64,000 nt of DNA. Origin: Gentiana macrophylla. Lineage: Eukaryota; Streptophyta; Magnoliopsida; Gentianales; Gentianaceae. The stretch is from the NCBI GenBank assembly GCA_026214975.1, contig JAOBSW010000282.1:1-64000 (forward strand), read 5' to 3'. The position numbers were made by a program, and so were the translations under genes. Below are positions 10,907-21,180 of this stretch, piece after piece (within the stretch, counting starts at the first letter, position 1; every line of letters starts with the position of its first letter). Below the pieces are notes generated by a model, which was given only the letters and a program-made list of their open reading frames with translations, did no database searches and was not told the DNA's origin.

Positions 10907-10993
10907 TGTTGGTCCCTTGGAAAGGCTAACACAAGTTTAGGGGGTGAATAAACTTGTCACCAAAAACTTTCCCAAAGCGAAAGTACCCAGGAG
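10907..10993 (-). repeat. Element A 3' LTR remnant
   Basis: TGTTGGTCCCTTGGAAAGGC to about 10993 matches the outer end of the 5' LTR (14132 onward). The sequence then jumps into internal DNA, so about 1.6 kb of LTR and the adjoining polypurine tract are gone. Confidence 0.85.
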
Positions 10994-12860
10994 TCTTCTT
11001 GCCTTTCCTTCTTCTTTTGATTCACCTACTCTGAGGCTTGATCTCCAAGTATTCATTGATCAAGCCTGATTTGCCTCTTCATTGTCTGGTTCTTAAATTT
11101 TGTCAAGATCTCCTTGATCTCCTCATTCATTAACTTCTCTTCTTCGAGAAATAAGACTAAGTTCCTTCCCTTTAGTCTTTTCCACTTTCGGTTCTTGTCT
11201 TTCTATCTTTTCTTTGCCTTTAGACTTTCTTTCAATCGACACAGTTGCAAGTTTCTTCACGATATTCGGCACTGGCTTTGGTGAGGCTTCTTCATCTTTC
11301 TCAGTTCTTGTTTCTGTGAAGGTCTCTTATGCAGTTAACTCTCGATCAGATTATCAATTTCTTCTCCATTTTGTTGAATAGCTAGTAGATCAGCATCTAC
11401 TTGTTTGTCTTGTTCTTCCACCAACTGTTTGGTATAGATTTCTTCGGTTTTACCAACTTCAGTTTTCTCTTCCATTTTATCAGCATCAGCAGCAGCATCA
11501 TCTTCAGCTTTCTCTTCATCACCTTCAGTTTTCTCTTCCCCCTTGTTTGAAGATATGCAAAAGCTTTCTTCAAATAACTTGTGTAAGGTGATGATGTTGG
11601 AGAATTTGTTTAAACCTGAGTAATGTGTTTTTCCAATAAAGTCATGTAGATTGTAGAGTTTTTGCTGTAGAGTTTGCATCAGGCTTTCAATGATCTCCTT
11701 CAATCCTTCCAATTTCTCTTGATTTCAGATTTTTTTGATTTGAAATTCTTGATTCTTGATTTGCTTGTAGATGCCTCATAAACCTTAGATGAGGAGCTTG
11801 GTTCTTGATAATGAAAATGAACATCATGACTTGATAGTTTCTTTTCATAATAAGCCTCGCAAAATTCAGCATCTTCTATGGCTTCTCTTTGCTCTTCAGT
11901 GTACTCTCCATGCGTCTCAGTTGGAAGTTCACTTTCTTCAGATTCTTCACATTCACTTCCTTCAGTTTCATCATCAATCTGAATTACATCTTCAGTTTCA
12001 GTTTTCTTAGCCTGAAATTTGTTCCACATCCTTCTTTGTCTCCTCAAGGTTCTGTCATCCAACCTTACAATCTCACTTGAACTAGAATCTGAAATTTCAC
12101 TTCTTTCTTCTTCAACGATTTTCCTCTTCTTCACTCCAGTGGACACTGAATTATGTTTCACTTCTGTTTGTGTGGATTTTGAAATGGAGAAATGATCTAG
12201 TATCCTTTGAACTAGATAGGTGTATCCCTTTTTCAAATAAAAAAATTTCTCCAGTAGCCTTCCTTCCTTTGGCTTTTGCTTTTTCATCAGAAATTTGTTT
12301 GATCAATTGATTGAGAACAAACTTGTTCCAATCCAATCTTTCTTCAAACCAAATGGCATAGATCAGCTTCATTTTTTTTCTGTTGAAAAAGTGTAGAGAT
12401 TCCATGTGTGACCAATAACGTTTCTGGTCAGAAGAATTGTCAAGAATGCGAATTCTTGTTTTTGTTGATAAATGGATCTGATGAAATTCTTCTCGTCCTT
12501 GTTGAGTGCTGTGATATTCCAGAGTTTGCCTTTTTCTTCATTTCCAAAGGTGAGAGATGAAGATCCTCCATATATGTCCAAACCAAAGACTAGTGAAAGC
12601 AAATGTTCATCAACATTAATGCTTTTATTTTGAACTGTCGTCCTGAAACTCTTTCCATCATTGGTGATTACGGCATTTCTGTAGAATTCTTTGATACTCT
12701 CTGGGTGTAGAGTGTTGACCTTCGTATCAATCAAGTTTTCAAGTCCTCAAATCTTCTTGATTTTGTCTGCAATTTGAGTCGAGAGGATGGAGTTTGAGAA
12801 TTTTTGCCTGAAATCGTCCAGACTTGTGGTGATTCCTTCATCAATTTTGTATCGCTCCAT
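10994..12860 (-). pseudogene. Element A extra ORF (env-position, acidic C-terminus)
   Basis: On the minus strand an ATG at 12860 opens a frame with a stop at codon 38, continuing in the same frame to about 12369 and then through two further frames to about 11335. The N-terminal part holds LHPESIKEFYRNA, VNVDEHLLSLVFGLD-like and IRSIYQQKQE blocks, which resemble the plant 'putative transposon protein' domain (Pfam Transposase_32 type) found in retroelement extra ORFs. The C-terminal part is acidic and low in complexity, with ELVRQRILDHF-type helix LVQRILDHFSI, runs of E/S and EEKTEGDEEKAEDDAAADAD. Element E carries a related LVQRILD block. The role is unknown; the position resembles the env-like ORF of SIRE elements. 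Confidence 0.5.
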
Positions 12861-13199
12861 GATTTTCTGATTTGAGAATTCTTGGGGGAACTTTGAAGAT
12901 TATGAATTTGAGCAAGATTTTGTCAAGATTGAGTCTCTGAGTCTTCAATCGTTTTCAAATAAGAGTCGTGTCGCAATCAATGAGATTTGTAGGGATGTAC
13001 ATCTACTTTTTCTCCCTGATTTACACGTGGCAAGAAGTGATTTGTCATGTCAGCCCAAACGACAGATGGTAGCTGAAAAGTTTTCTACTTTTGACCAATT
13101 GGCCCTTCATCAGCTTTTGCATTTTTAGCTTTGTGTAGAGGTCAGTTTTTCTGAGGATTTTGCAATAAAAACTGACTTTTCCTGCAAAACAGTTTTAAG

Positions 13200-13982
13200 T
13201 TTTCTTCGGTACCCATATCTTTTGGGTCCATTGGATTAATTCTTGAAGTATAACTTTGAGTTTCTTGGTTGAGAATTAAGCCTTCATAACTCTTTTTCTA
13301 GATAAACCATTCGCCCAACCTTAGTTGATTTCACAAGTATTCTTTTAGATTTTACATCTTTAATTTCTTTGTGTAATCCACTAGGTCTTCCGATATCTTG
13401 GTGTCAGAGTTTATACTCTTTGAAATCTCAAGGTGGGTAGGGGTGAGGAATCATCATTGCTTTTGTCAAATCTACTAGACATTAATCTTTCAAGAAGATT
13501 TGACATCTCGATTCAAGAAACTCATTCCAATCTTTTGCTTTGCCAAGTTCTATGTCTTTTAATCTTGATTCTTGTGTGAGTTTTTAGGTTAACTTGACAA
13601 GTTCGAGTTTCTCTTCTTGAGTTATTGAATGATGGTGAGTAGAAGAATGTACCTTTTCTTGATGGTTTGATATAGTTTTAAGATTTGAATGTACATTCTT
13701 TTGTTGCTCTAATGAATATTCTATATCAATAGTAACTTGCAACAATTTCTTTTCTTCTTCTTCTGAGAGATCTCTTAGTGATGGAACTCCTCTGGATTTG
13801 TCTATATAAACATTGAAGTTCGTATCCACATCATCACTGAGTTGAAGTGCTGGATTTGTATGCAAATTTGTCGCACTGAACCTCTTAGATAATTGATCCT
13901 GAAAATCAGATACATTTAGCAAACAATTAGTTAGGGGGTGAATAAGCCAACTTATAATTCTGGATGTTACCATTGAAATCAA
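13200..13982 (-). pseudogene. Element A gag-region remnant
   Basis: The first coding stretch after the primer site. The 132-residue frame 13982-13584 contains SRGVPSLRDLSEEEEKKLLQ, closely matched in element E (SRGVPSLSDISEEIEKELLQ). After its stop, other frames continue to a QKIWVPKK block at about 13205. In SIRE/Maximus copia elements a K-x-x-WVPK block lies near the gag/pol junction, so this is taken as the 3' end of gag. Several stops are present. Its gag identity rests on position and this junction motif, not on a zinc knuckle. Confidence 0.5.
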
Positions 13983-14118
13983 ACTAAGTGCTTTTACAAC
14001 TAATACAGTGAGGGGTCTTCAACAACTGGTTTGTATAGAAAATAACTGATGGCCAGTTACTTCAAGCAAACAAACTGATATTGAGATTCAGTAATGGATC
14101 TCTTCAAAAGCAATCTTG

Positions 14119-14129
14119 CTCCGATACCA
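14119..14129 (-). other. Element A primer binding site (tRNA-Met type)
   Basis: The minus strand reads TGGTATCGGAGC two bases inside the 5' LTR, one base from the usual copia primer site TGGTATCAGAGC, complementary to initiator tRNA-Met. Confidence 0.8.
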
Positions 14130-14131
14130 AT

Positions 14132-15848
14132 TGTTGGTCCTTGGAAAGGCTAACACAAGTTTAGAGGAGGGGGTGAATAAACTTGTCACCAAAACTTTCC
14201 CAAAGCGAAAGTACCCCAGGAGGCGAGTTTCTCGAAACTCAAGCGGCCTTCGAGTCGATTTTGTTCTGTCCCTTAACTTGTGCGGAGTTATTAACTCAGC
14301 GAGTATAAGTCAATCTTGACTTATCCTTAATCTTGTTAGCGGCGGCGGATAGAACTAGCCTTTAGTACAATAGATGTGTCAATAAAGATCCGAACCTCCT
14401 ATGTATTAGTTCGGTCTTTGACTCGGTGTCTATTGTTTCTTTGAGTGAAGTGATGAGGTGATTATGCAATAAAACAATCATAGCACAAATTTAAGAGCAT
14501 AAAGTAAATTAACACAAGATTTGTTTATGGAAGTTCGGGTGGTGTAATCCAGTAAGTCTCCCCCTTCTCTGTGGTGTAGGAGGTATCACTAGAATCTTGA
14601 GATAACCGTTACAAAATCTAGCTAAATGGCAGGTCCTTCACGACACCCTAGTTTCACTTTGTCTACACATAATGAAGAAAGGTAGGATTGCTCCTTCATT
14701 ACGCATTAATTGATCCTTGAGAGGTGGAATGACTCATTCACCTGACTCACCACTAACATACACACGATCCATGATCGCACCAACAATGTGGCAACCTAGT
14801 TGCAACCGTATGAGGAAAGGTGGAGTTTCTCTCCTCAAACTATGCACAGCGAACCCATTTTAACAAAGGTTAGGTTTAGAATTAATCAAAAGATTAATTG
14901 ATGAGGCTGTCGATTCTTACGGATATAGCGTTGTAGCTCCAAGATGCCTTCTTCCCCTCGATGGAGTTCTTTGGATCTTTCTTTTAAATCTCCAAGGCAA
15001 TTACATTTGGCTTCCCTTTTCTAGATATGAAATCTGATTTTCTGGATCTGGATCTTTAGATATGTGCTTTTCAAAACTTCTCCGATCCACCCTTCTTCAA
15101 TCCTTTTTCTCTGTGTATTTATAGGGGTGATGTAACGGTCAACTAGCTCTTGTAGCCGTTACATTTGTCGTTTAGCCAACGTTCATATGTACGACCTTTT
15201 GTCGTTTGGTCAGTTCAAATTCAACAAGGCCTTAACTCAGTTTTCTACTCTTCTTCAAAACTGAGTACCTTGTATTCTTGACATCCAACTTTTATTGACT
15301 AAGTCGGAGTACACCATTCGACTTCCTTCTTTCACGATAGCGATAATCTTTGTCCTTAAGATTATTCGATTATACATGATCTATAGTTCGGGCCAGTCAC
15401 CATAGATTCACTTTGAATCACGATTTATAGTCACGGCTTAATCAGCTTCTAACTGAGTTTCCCACCTCAGTTCTTCAGTCTTCAACAACTGAGTCTGTGT
15501 CCCTTAGTTCTTCAGTCTTCTTAGATAGGCCAACTGAGTCTGTGTCCTTCAGCGAGCTTATCTTTTTCAGTTCTTGCATCTACTTCCTCAGTTCTTCATA
15601 TATAAACTCAGTTTCTTGTTGCGACTCAGCTGTTTGCCTAGTTCCAAACTATTACAATGCTTGTCTGAAATAACCTATACAAGGTTCAGACTCTAGATAT
15701 AACTTATACATTTTTATCTAGACTGTTTCTTGCTTCTTCTTTCATTATGCACTATAACAGCTAGTTATGACTTCATCATCATAGGTTATAAGTGATCTTA
15801 TTAATTACGTGACGAATCATCATCAAAACACAAATATTATTTCCAACA
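14132..15848 (-). repeat. Element A 5' LTR
   Basis: On the plus strand it runs from TGTTGGTCC to TTTCCAACA (1,717 bp, TG...CA). It is related throughout to the element E LTR (47132-48885) and to the fragment at 26879. A TATA box at 15115-15125 and a transcript-leader-like region lie within it. Many ACTGAG/CTCAGTT motifs occur, as in the sister LTRs. Confidence 0.85.
15115..15125 (-). promoter_or_regulatory. LTR TATA box (element A)
   Basis: The minus strand reads CCTATAAATAC. The same box is conserved at the matching place in the E LTR (48058-48068) and in the LTR fragment (27628-27639), which supports it as the LTR promoter. Confidence 0.65.
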
Positions 15849-15853
15849 AGTAT

Positions 15854-16820
15854 ATCGATCCACTCTGAATGTAGTGGGAGGATGGTTTGTCCATTAACCA
15901 TTGCAGGGCCTTACGGTCTATAGGGTAGATTGATGACCTATAGTCCTTTGTGGGCTGTGTAGGATCCTGATCATAGAGGTTGGTTTAAAAGCCATAACCC
16001 TGTGAATGGAGTTTAATACTCCAGTTCTATTGAAACTCTTGCAGAACCACCTGAGTATCTCAGGCACAGTGGGAGTAATTCGAACTACACGGAGAAGAGT
16101 CGAATGAATAGGAAAGTTTAACTTTCAACGCCACCTGAGTAATTTAGGGGTGATTCCCTAAAACATAGAGAGTTAACCAGACCGTGATCTCTTTTACCAC
16201 TCAGTTTTGCTTGGTTTTGTCAGAAAGCGGGAAGTAGGGGTGATTCCCTAAGACTTCCTTGCCAAACAACGAGATCTAAATTCATTCAGAATAGAAGGGT
16301 TTTAGCTAAGAACAAATAACGGATTCGTTACAAAGTAGAAAATAGGGGTGATTCCCTAAGACCTTTTTGTGAGACTAACGGTATCATAATTTATTCAGAA
16401 AGAACCTTTGGCAGGATGCCTGCCATAGCTTATATCCATTGGGGATTAAAGCAAACCTCTCGGTCATTTCAAAGTCACATATTTTAATATGTGGACTTGA
16501 CCAGAATGTTGATAAGTCTTTCGTAGATCGGGCATCAATATTAGTATGTAGATTAGTGTTTGTGAATGGTAACACTGAAACAGTTGGAAACAACAAGGGT
16601 GTGTTATCTGAAGTCAGAGTCTGACATGCCATCGGGATTCATTCTAAAGGATTTGATTCGCTCAAATTCTCGAGAATCGATCATTGGCAATCCCATCCAT
16701 TCACCTGGTTAAGATATTCTTGCATTTATGCAACATTCAACGATGTAGTCTACCCTACCTCTCAGGAATGGTTATCTAAACCTACAGATGAATACTAAAT
16801 GGGATGTTTAGTGAATCCTC
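15854..16820 (+). pseudogene. Element B pol remnant after the A insertion
   Basis: The continuation of element B downstream of A, by position the RT part. No RT motif can be read and open frames are short. It contains three copies of an AGGGGTGATTCCCT block, listed separately. Confidence 0.4.
16143..16362 (+). repeat. Three dispersed AGGGGTGATTCCCTAA copies
   Basis: TAGGGGTGATTCCCTAA is repeated at about 16145, 16231 and 16342, followed by AAC or GAC, with spacings near 86 and 111 bp. The core AGGG-GTGATT-CCCT is an inverted repeat. It lies within the decayed pol of element B and is absent from the matching region of C as far as I can see. Confidence 0.8.
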
Positions 16821-17160
16821 TAGTCTCTTCAGGAGAATGAGGAATAATATGCTAGTATATTCAGGTGCAAACTAGAATATAAGTGATAACACTGATTCTG
16901 GCTTTAGGTCAGATTGAGGATGATCATTAAATTGATCACGGTCTCAGTGTTTACTCATGTGATAAAGTATTATCAGTAAGCGAATACCACTTCATTGTGA
17001 AAACATTGGAGAGGTAGCTCATAAGGATTTTGCAATCACTAGAGGTCATAAGCATATTGAAATCGTACCACCGGATTAGATAGAAAGGCGACGTTTCGAT
17101 CCCAAAGATTGACTCAAGCTGCCAACCTACCTGACCAGTGTACCAAGTCACATGGTATTC
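16821..17160 (+). pseudogene. Element B copia RNase H remnant
   Basis: The reading NNMLVYSGAN, then NTDSGFRSD, corresponds to the copia 'NYMLVYxGxxLxxxGYTDSDFxSD' block at the start of RNase H. Later CATAAGCATATTGAAA (KHIE) and a LADQ/CTK-like block near 17120 match its C-terminal end. It lacks the middle part still visible in element C. Stops occur in all frames. It lies upstream of the polypurine tract, as expected. Confidence 0.6.
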
Positions 17161-17363
17161 GGATTCTAAGTACGCGCCAGGTCACTGACCTACCCTGCGG
17201 TGGCACACTCCGGTCGTGCTTAGAAGGATGAATTACTAAGATGTGCTTGGAGGGTATGACTCTTGGGGATATGTCTCACTTGTTTTGAGCAAGTGGGAGA
17301 ATGTTGTAGATATAGATATAAAGGGTGTGCTCTAAAACAATTAATCCACTTTCCTTTCATGCA

Positions 17364-17373
17364 CGTGGGAGAT
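17364..17373 (+). other. Element B polypurine tract
   Basis: GTGGGAGAT directly precedes the 3' LTR start TGTTAGG at 17374, the normal position of the plus-strand primer. A similar GTGGGAGAATG occurs about 75 bp upstream. Confidence 0.7.
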
Positions 17374-18228
17374 TGTTAGGTGTAGTGCCCGAAAGACAAT
17401 TATCTAATTGGTTTTAGGACAGAATTAATAATTCATCTTATTATATGCATGTATGCTTATAATTAAGACACTACTGAAAACCCTAAGTACCTCGTTTATG
17501 TAATCACATAACTCAGTGTATGGCTATACACAAGAGGATTGAGTTAGTGAGATGTACTTAAAAATTAACTTAGTCCGTAGCGTTGATTAATCTGAGTACG
17601 GGTCTCATGATTAATATGCTAATAATGCGCCAGAACACTTTACGGTGTGACAGTCTTATCCGGACTCTCGGTAATAGGGTACCTAGTGGGGCATTTATAT
17701 ATGATGATAATCATATAATTTTGGACCGATTTGATTTGAGTTGTCGATATAATTTCATAATCGAGAAGTCTTATCGAATCACAAGATGATCATATATGGA
17801 TTAATCTCAATCTTTGAGGTGATCACAAACATTTGCTTAGACTAGGGTAGAGTTTGATGTGTTAGTAAGGATCACTTAGTAGTATGTTGTCCAACACTCT
17901 CGTTGGCTCTATATTTTAGGATGAGTGAGTGGTGCGTGCTATCAGCAGATATAGAATCCATTCCTTCCTCGGGAAGTAGATGCACGATTTCCTTATTTGT
18001 TAATCCTAGAAACTGATCGATCCCGGGAGTTCATATTATATTAGTTATGAACTAATTGATCACTAGGGGGTTAATGGTAAATAAGGATAAGAGGTTTCGA
18101 GAAGGGTTTACGGAAATATCCCGAATCGTAACGAACAGTCTATGGAGGATTTATCCGTATGTAATGATTATATCAGTGGACGCTTATCAACTCATGGTTG
18201 AGTGTAAGTTATCTATATTCGGCAGAAT
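17374..18228 (+). repeat. Element B 3' LTR (truncated)
   Basis: 855 bp matching 7194-8036. It breaks at TCTATATTCGGCAGA, beyond which a copia gag fragment in the opposite orientation follows. The gag fragment shares those junction bases. Confidence 0.85.
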
Positions 18229-18574
18229 TAATTTCAATCACTGTTTTAAAATCTTGCAGTCGTAGATTGAGCCAATCAAAATTGGCACCTGGATGAACGA
18301 CCAACTTCAGGTGATCGAATATATCATTTAAATTGTCCCACAATTCAAATGTATCTTTGACTGTAAGATACTCATTTTTCAGCCCCTCGTCAATATGATG
18401 ACGGAGAATGATCATGGCTTTTGCCCGGCTTTAGCTGGACTCATCACTACCTCGAATGAGAGTATTGCCAAGCTCAATGGATTTTAGATGGATTTCAATA
18501 TCCATTGTCCATGATAGATAATTTATTCCAGATAGATCTAGCGGCGTAAATTCCTGCTTCGAGATGTTAGTCAT
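18209..18574 (-). pseudogene. Copia-type gag N-terminal fragment
   Basis: From an ATG at 18574 the minus strand reads a gag-like protein with one in-frame TAA (codon 48, about 18431-18433). Recognisable blocks are INYLSWTMDIEIHL, RAKAMIILRHHIDEGLKNEY and WDNLNDIFDHLK, followed by WLNLRLQDFKTV. This matches the plant retrotransposon gag family (DUF4219/UBN2-like) in which 'NYLSWxxDxExHL', 'RHHLDEGLKxEYLTVKDP' and 'LRLQDFKS' are standard. It stops abruptly at the junction with the element B LTR. About 120 residues remain, so it is a truncated gag. Confidence 0.75.
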
Positions 18575-18579
18575 AATAG

Positions 18580-19604
18580 AAAATAAACGTAAATAGATCG
18601 ACAAAGGTTACCTCAAAATATTCCACTCGATCTCGGCCTCGCCGAACACCTAGACAAGCCAGCACATATATTTTTAAATGGTGATAAAATCGACAAAAGC
18701 TCTTAGGACTGCCAAAGTCTCTATCTGATGGAGAAACTTCACATCCATAAAGTTGTATACATGGATCTTTTGCTTGAGAATAATCACCACCAAGAAACGG
18801 TAGAACCACCATCTCAACGGTTCAGGCCTTCAAACAATCCCTTTCATAGTAGCGTCTGTTTGTTATATGCTTTTAAACCTCCGACCACCGCGAGAGGTAC
18901 TCTAGCTATTGATAGCAAAATAATCTGCGGCTGCAAGTTTATTTATTCAATGCTTCTCAACCATTCCTTTTGCAAGTGATTCACATGATGGCATGAATCA
19001 TAACACAATAAGGAGTAAAATCTTTTACTTCAAGCTTTTCTTCCGAACAAAGGAAATGAGGGGGAAAAAAACATGTGACACGGCTCAATCGGTAGAGACT
19101 CGTGTTGATAACGTGTTATAAAATAACTAAAACATAAGAACTAAAGCAAAAGATAAATATGCTCTGTACTTTGTATATAGAATGGAATGAGTACTGTTTG
19201 GAAGTAGTGCTATTGTTACTCGTACTTTATTAAAAGAGAGAAGATCAACTTTCCTCTTTACAAACAAAAGGTGGAAGTGTCTCTTATATTCACCTCTCTT
19301 CCTGTTTACATTTTTTACTATATATATAATGATATTGCCGACTCAAGGAAGGATGGTGGCTGAATAAGTCGGCCAAGCTTATCCTCTTTCGTGATTATCT
19401 AATCGCGGTATCGATTAATAAACTGACGATATAACACACGTGGCTTTATGGTGTAACAACTCCGTCAATCGTATCAAAGATTCAGGGTGTATTTTATATA
19501 ATAGACACCCATACATTACGTGTTATATTTATAACACAAGTTATAACATCTAATATTTATAACAGTAATTAGTTTTTTTTACGACTTTTCACATTTGATT
19601 GTGT
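18580..19604. other. Non-coding stretch
   Basis: Upstream of the gag fragment; it may include its leader. Contains GTTGATAACGTGTTATAAAA at about 19107, a phrase familiar from copia flanks. No LTR pair or credible ORF was seen. Confidence 0.4.
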
Positions 19605-19960
19605 TAAAGTGTCCCAAATTGAAAACTTGTGGTTGTATCACCCACCATATTAAGAGATGTATTTCCCTCACCTTACAACCTAGGTTTTGGGTATGAGGCC
19701 CTCCTCTTATCTGAGCTTAGGCCTAGATTTCTACATGGTATCAAAGTCACCCATTTAATATGTAAGTGTTGGGTCTCTTGTTGGACTTAAGAGTGTCCCT
19801 TTATAGGCCCACACGTGAGAGAGCGTGTTAAAGTGTCTCACATTACAAACTTGTGGTTGTATCACCCACTATATTAAGAGATGGACTTCCCTCATCTTAC
19901 AACCTGGGTTTTGGAGATGAGACACATCCTCTTATATAGGCGGGCCTAGATTTCTACAGA
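19605..19960 (+). repeat. Two-copy direct repeat
   Basis: About 150 bp, starting GTGTTAAAGTGTC and containing ACTTGTGGTTGTATCACCCA and CTTACAACCT, occurs at 19605-19757 and 19829-19960. The offset is about 224 bp and identity is roughly 85-90% by eye. The GTGTCCCA phrase is typical of LTR edges, so these may be LTR ends. Origin not resolved. Confidence 0.75.
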
Positions 19961-20429
19961 TTGATTTTTATAATTTATTTAGAGGGTGGAATTTCTTTTC
20001 AATTGATTTTCTTATTTTATTTAATTTCTTTATTGTATATTTTCATGCAGACAAGAATGAACATACCCCTTCGGATGTAATTACAGCTTCTCTAGTTTAA
20101 TAGATCTGTTTACCCCTAAAAAAAATGAACTTTCCCATCATGTAGACGACTAAATTGTCGTGGTATTTTAAGTATGGTATGGTTTTATATTTTTTCCTTT
20201 TTCCTTTGTATTCAAAATGTTGAGCTTCTTAAAGTATATGTGCGATAATTTTGTATTTCGTCTTTTTTTTTTCCTTTACATTTTATTAATGATGAACGTT
20301 GAGGGTAGAGAAGGTTAAGGGGTATTTAAGGGTCTAAGGTGTAGAATGGGGATACTGGGGCAAGATATAGGAAGGGTATTATACGATTTTTATGGTTTAA
20401 CACACACAAAAATTTGGGCAGGGGCCGTG

Positions 20430-21120
20430 AGGGCCAATTGCGTTTAACACAGAGAACGGGTAACCGAAGCTTTCGTTTTCGGGTGGAGGCTCGTGTTGAT
20501 CGGCCCCTACGTCGATGTGTATGCTTGTCGGAAGATCAGGGAGTTGAGGTGCATGGGTTGGTTCTTTATAAGCGATTTCCCTATCTTTGTTACAATAGTG
20601 GCTTGATGGATCATACTCTTCGGTCATGTCCAAAGCTCTCTCATAAATTGACAGTGGAGCAGCAACGTCGACTGCCTTATGGACCATGGCTGAATTTTGC
20701 CAGTAGTACACAGTTGCTCGAGCTTTTGGGGAGTGGAGATGAGGCTGACCGGCAAGAGGGAACTGGGATAGCGGTGGTGATATGTCAGGGGTCTTGCTCC
20801 TTGCATCGTCTAATGGTGAAGAAGCTTCGAGGGCTCTTGTTCCTTTTGAAGGAGCTGTTGGTGACGCTGATGTGGAGATGGGAGACGCTGCTCCACGTGC
20901 TGAACGGTTAGTGATGATGCCGGAGTTGGTCTTCCAGGGAGAGATGCCGGTTTTTAGGGATGAGCAAGTGGTTCAGCGTCTGAGGGTGTCGGAGCTTCGG
21001 CGGCTTGCACGTACCAGGGGTGCACCTTCGGCTTTGGGCATGGTGGTTACGGGGAAACACAAAGCTTCTGTGGAAGTTGATGGGGGGGATCGAGATTAAG
21101 AGGCTTTGTCCAGCCGACAT
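20430..21120 (+). pseudogene. LINE ORF1 fragment (DUF4283/CCHC type)
   Basis: The frame at 20414 carries FRVEARVDRPLRRCVCL and VEVHGLVLYKRFPYLC, the region just before the zinc knuckle of plant L1 ORF1. The knuckle reads CYNSGLMDHTLRSC: Cys-x2-Ser-x4-His-x4-Cys, so the second cysteine of CCHC has become serine. YGPWLNF follows, also standard in this family. A shift near 20782 leads to a hydrophilic C-terminal tail. The N-terminal DUF4283 part is missing. ORF1 products bind element RNA. Confidence 0.65.
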
Positions 21121-21180
21121 GACAGATACTTTAGATTTGCCATTGGTGGAGTCTGCTGAGGAGCAGGCCCACCCGGCGCT

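Larger units (their letters stand above)
10907..15848 (-). mobile_element. Element A: SIRE/Maximus-like LTR element without pol
   Basis: A minus-strand element flanked by 5-bp duplications AGTAT (10902-10906 and 15849-15853), inserted in element B. Order on its own strand: 5' LTR (15848-14132), tRNA-Met-type primer site, gag remnant, a gag/pol-junction-like IWVPKK block, then directly an extra ORF, and a 3' LTR cut to about 87 bp. No integrase, RT or RNase H motif was found, and the 4.9 kb length leaves no room for pol. It is a relative of element E. The intact TSD with a shortened 3' LTR implies a deletion after insertion. Confidence 0.8.
7194..18228 (+). mobile_element. Ty1/copia element B, split by element A
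   Basis: Direct repeats starting TGTTAAG/TGTTAGGTGTAGTG at 7194 and 17374 mark the two LTRs of a plus-strand element. The 3' copy is preceded by a GTGGGAGAT polypurine tract and, before that, a copia RNase H remnant. Removing nested element A (10907-15848) leaves about 6.1 kb. The 3' LTR is cut at about 18228, so no target duplication can be checked. The LTR and leader are related to element C on the other strand. The coding region is heavily decayed. By eye the two LTRs differ at roughly one position in fifteen. Confidence 0.75.

Noticed and set aside
20397..20806. Minus-strand open frames over the LINE ORF1 fragment
   Set aside because: The plus-strand frame carries recognisable ORF1 blocks; the antisense frames carry none.
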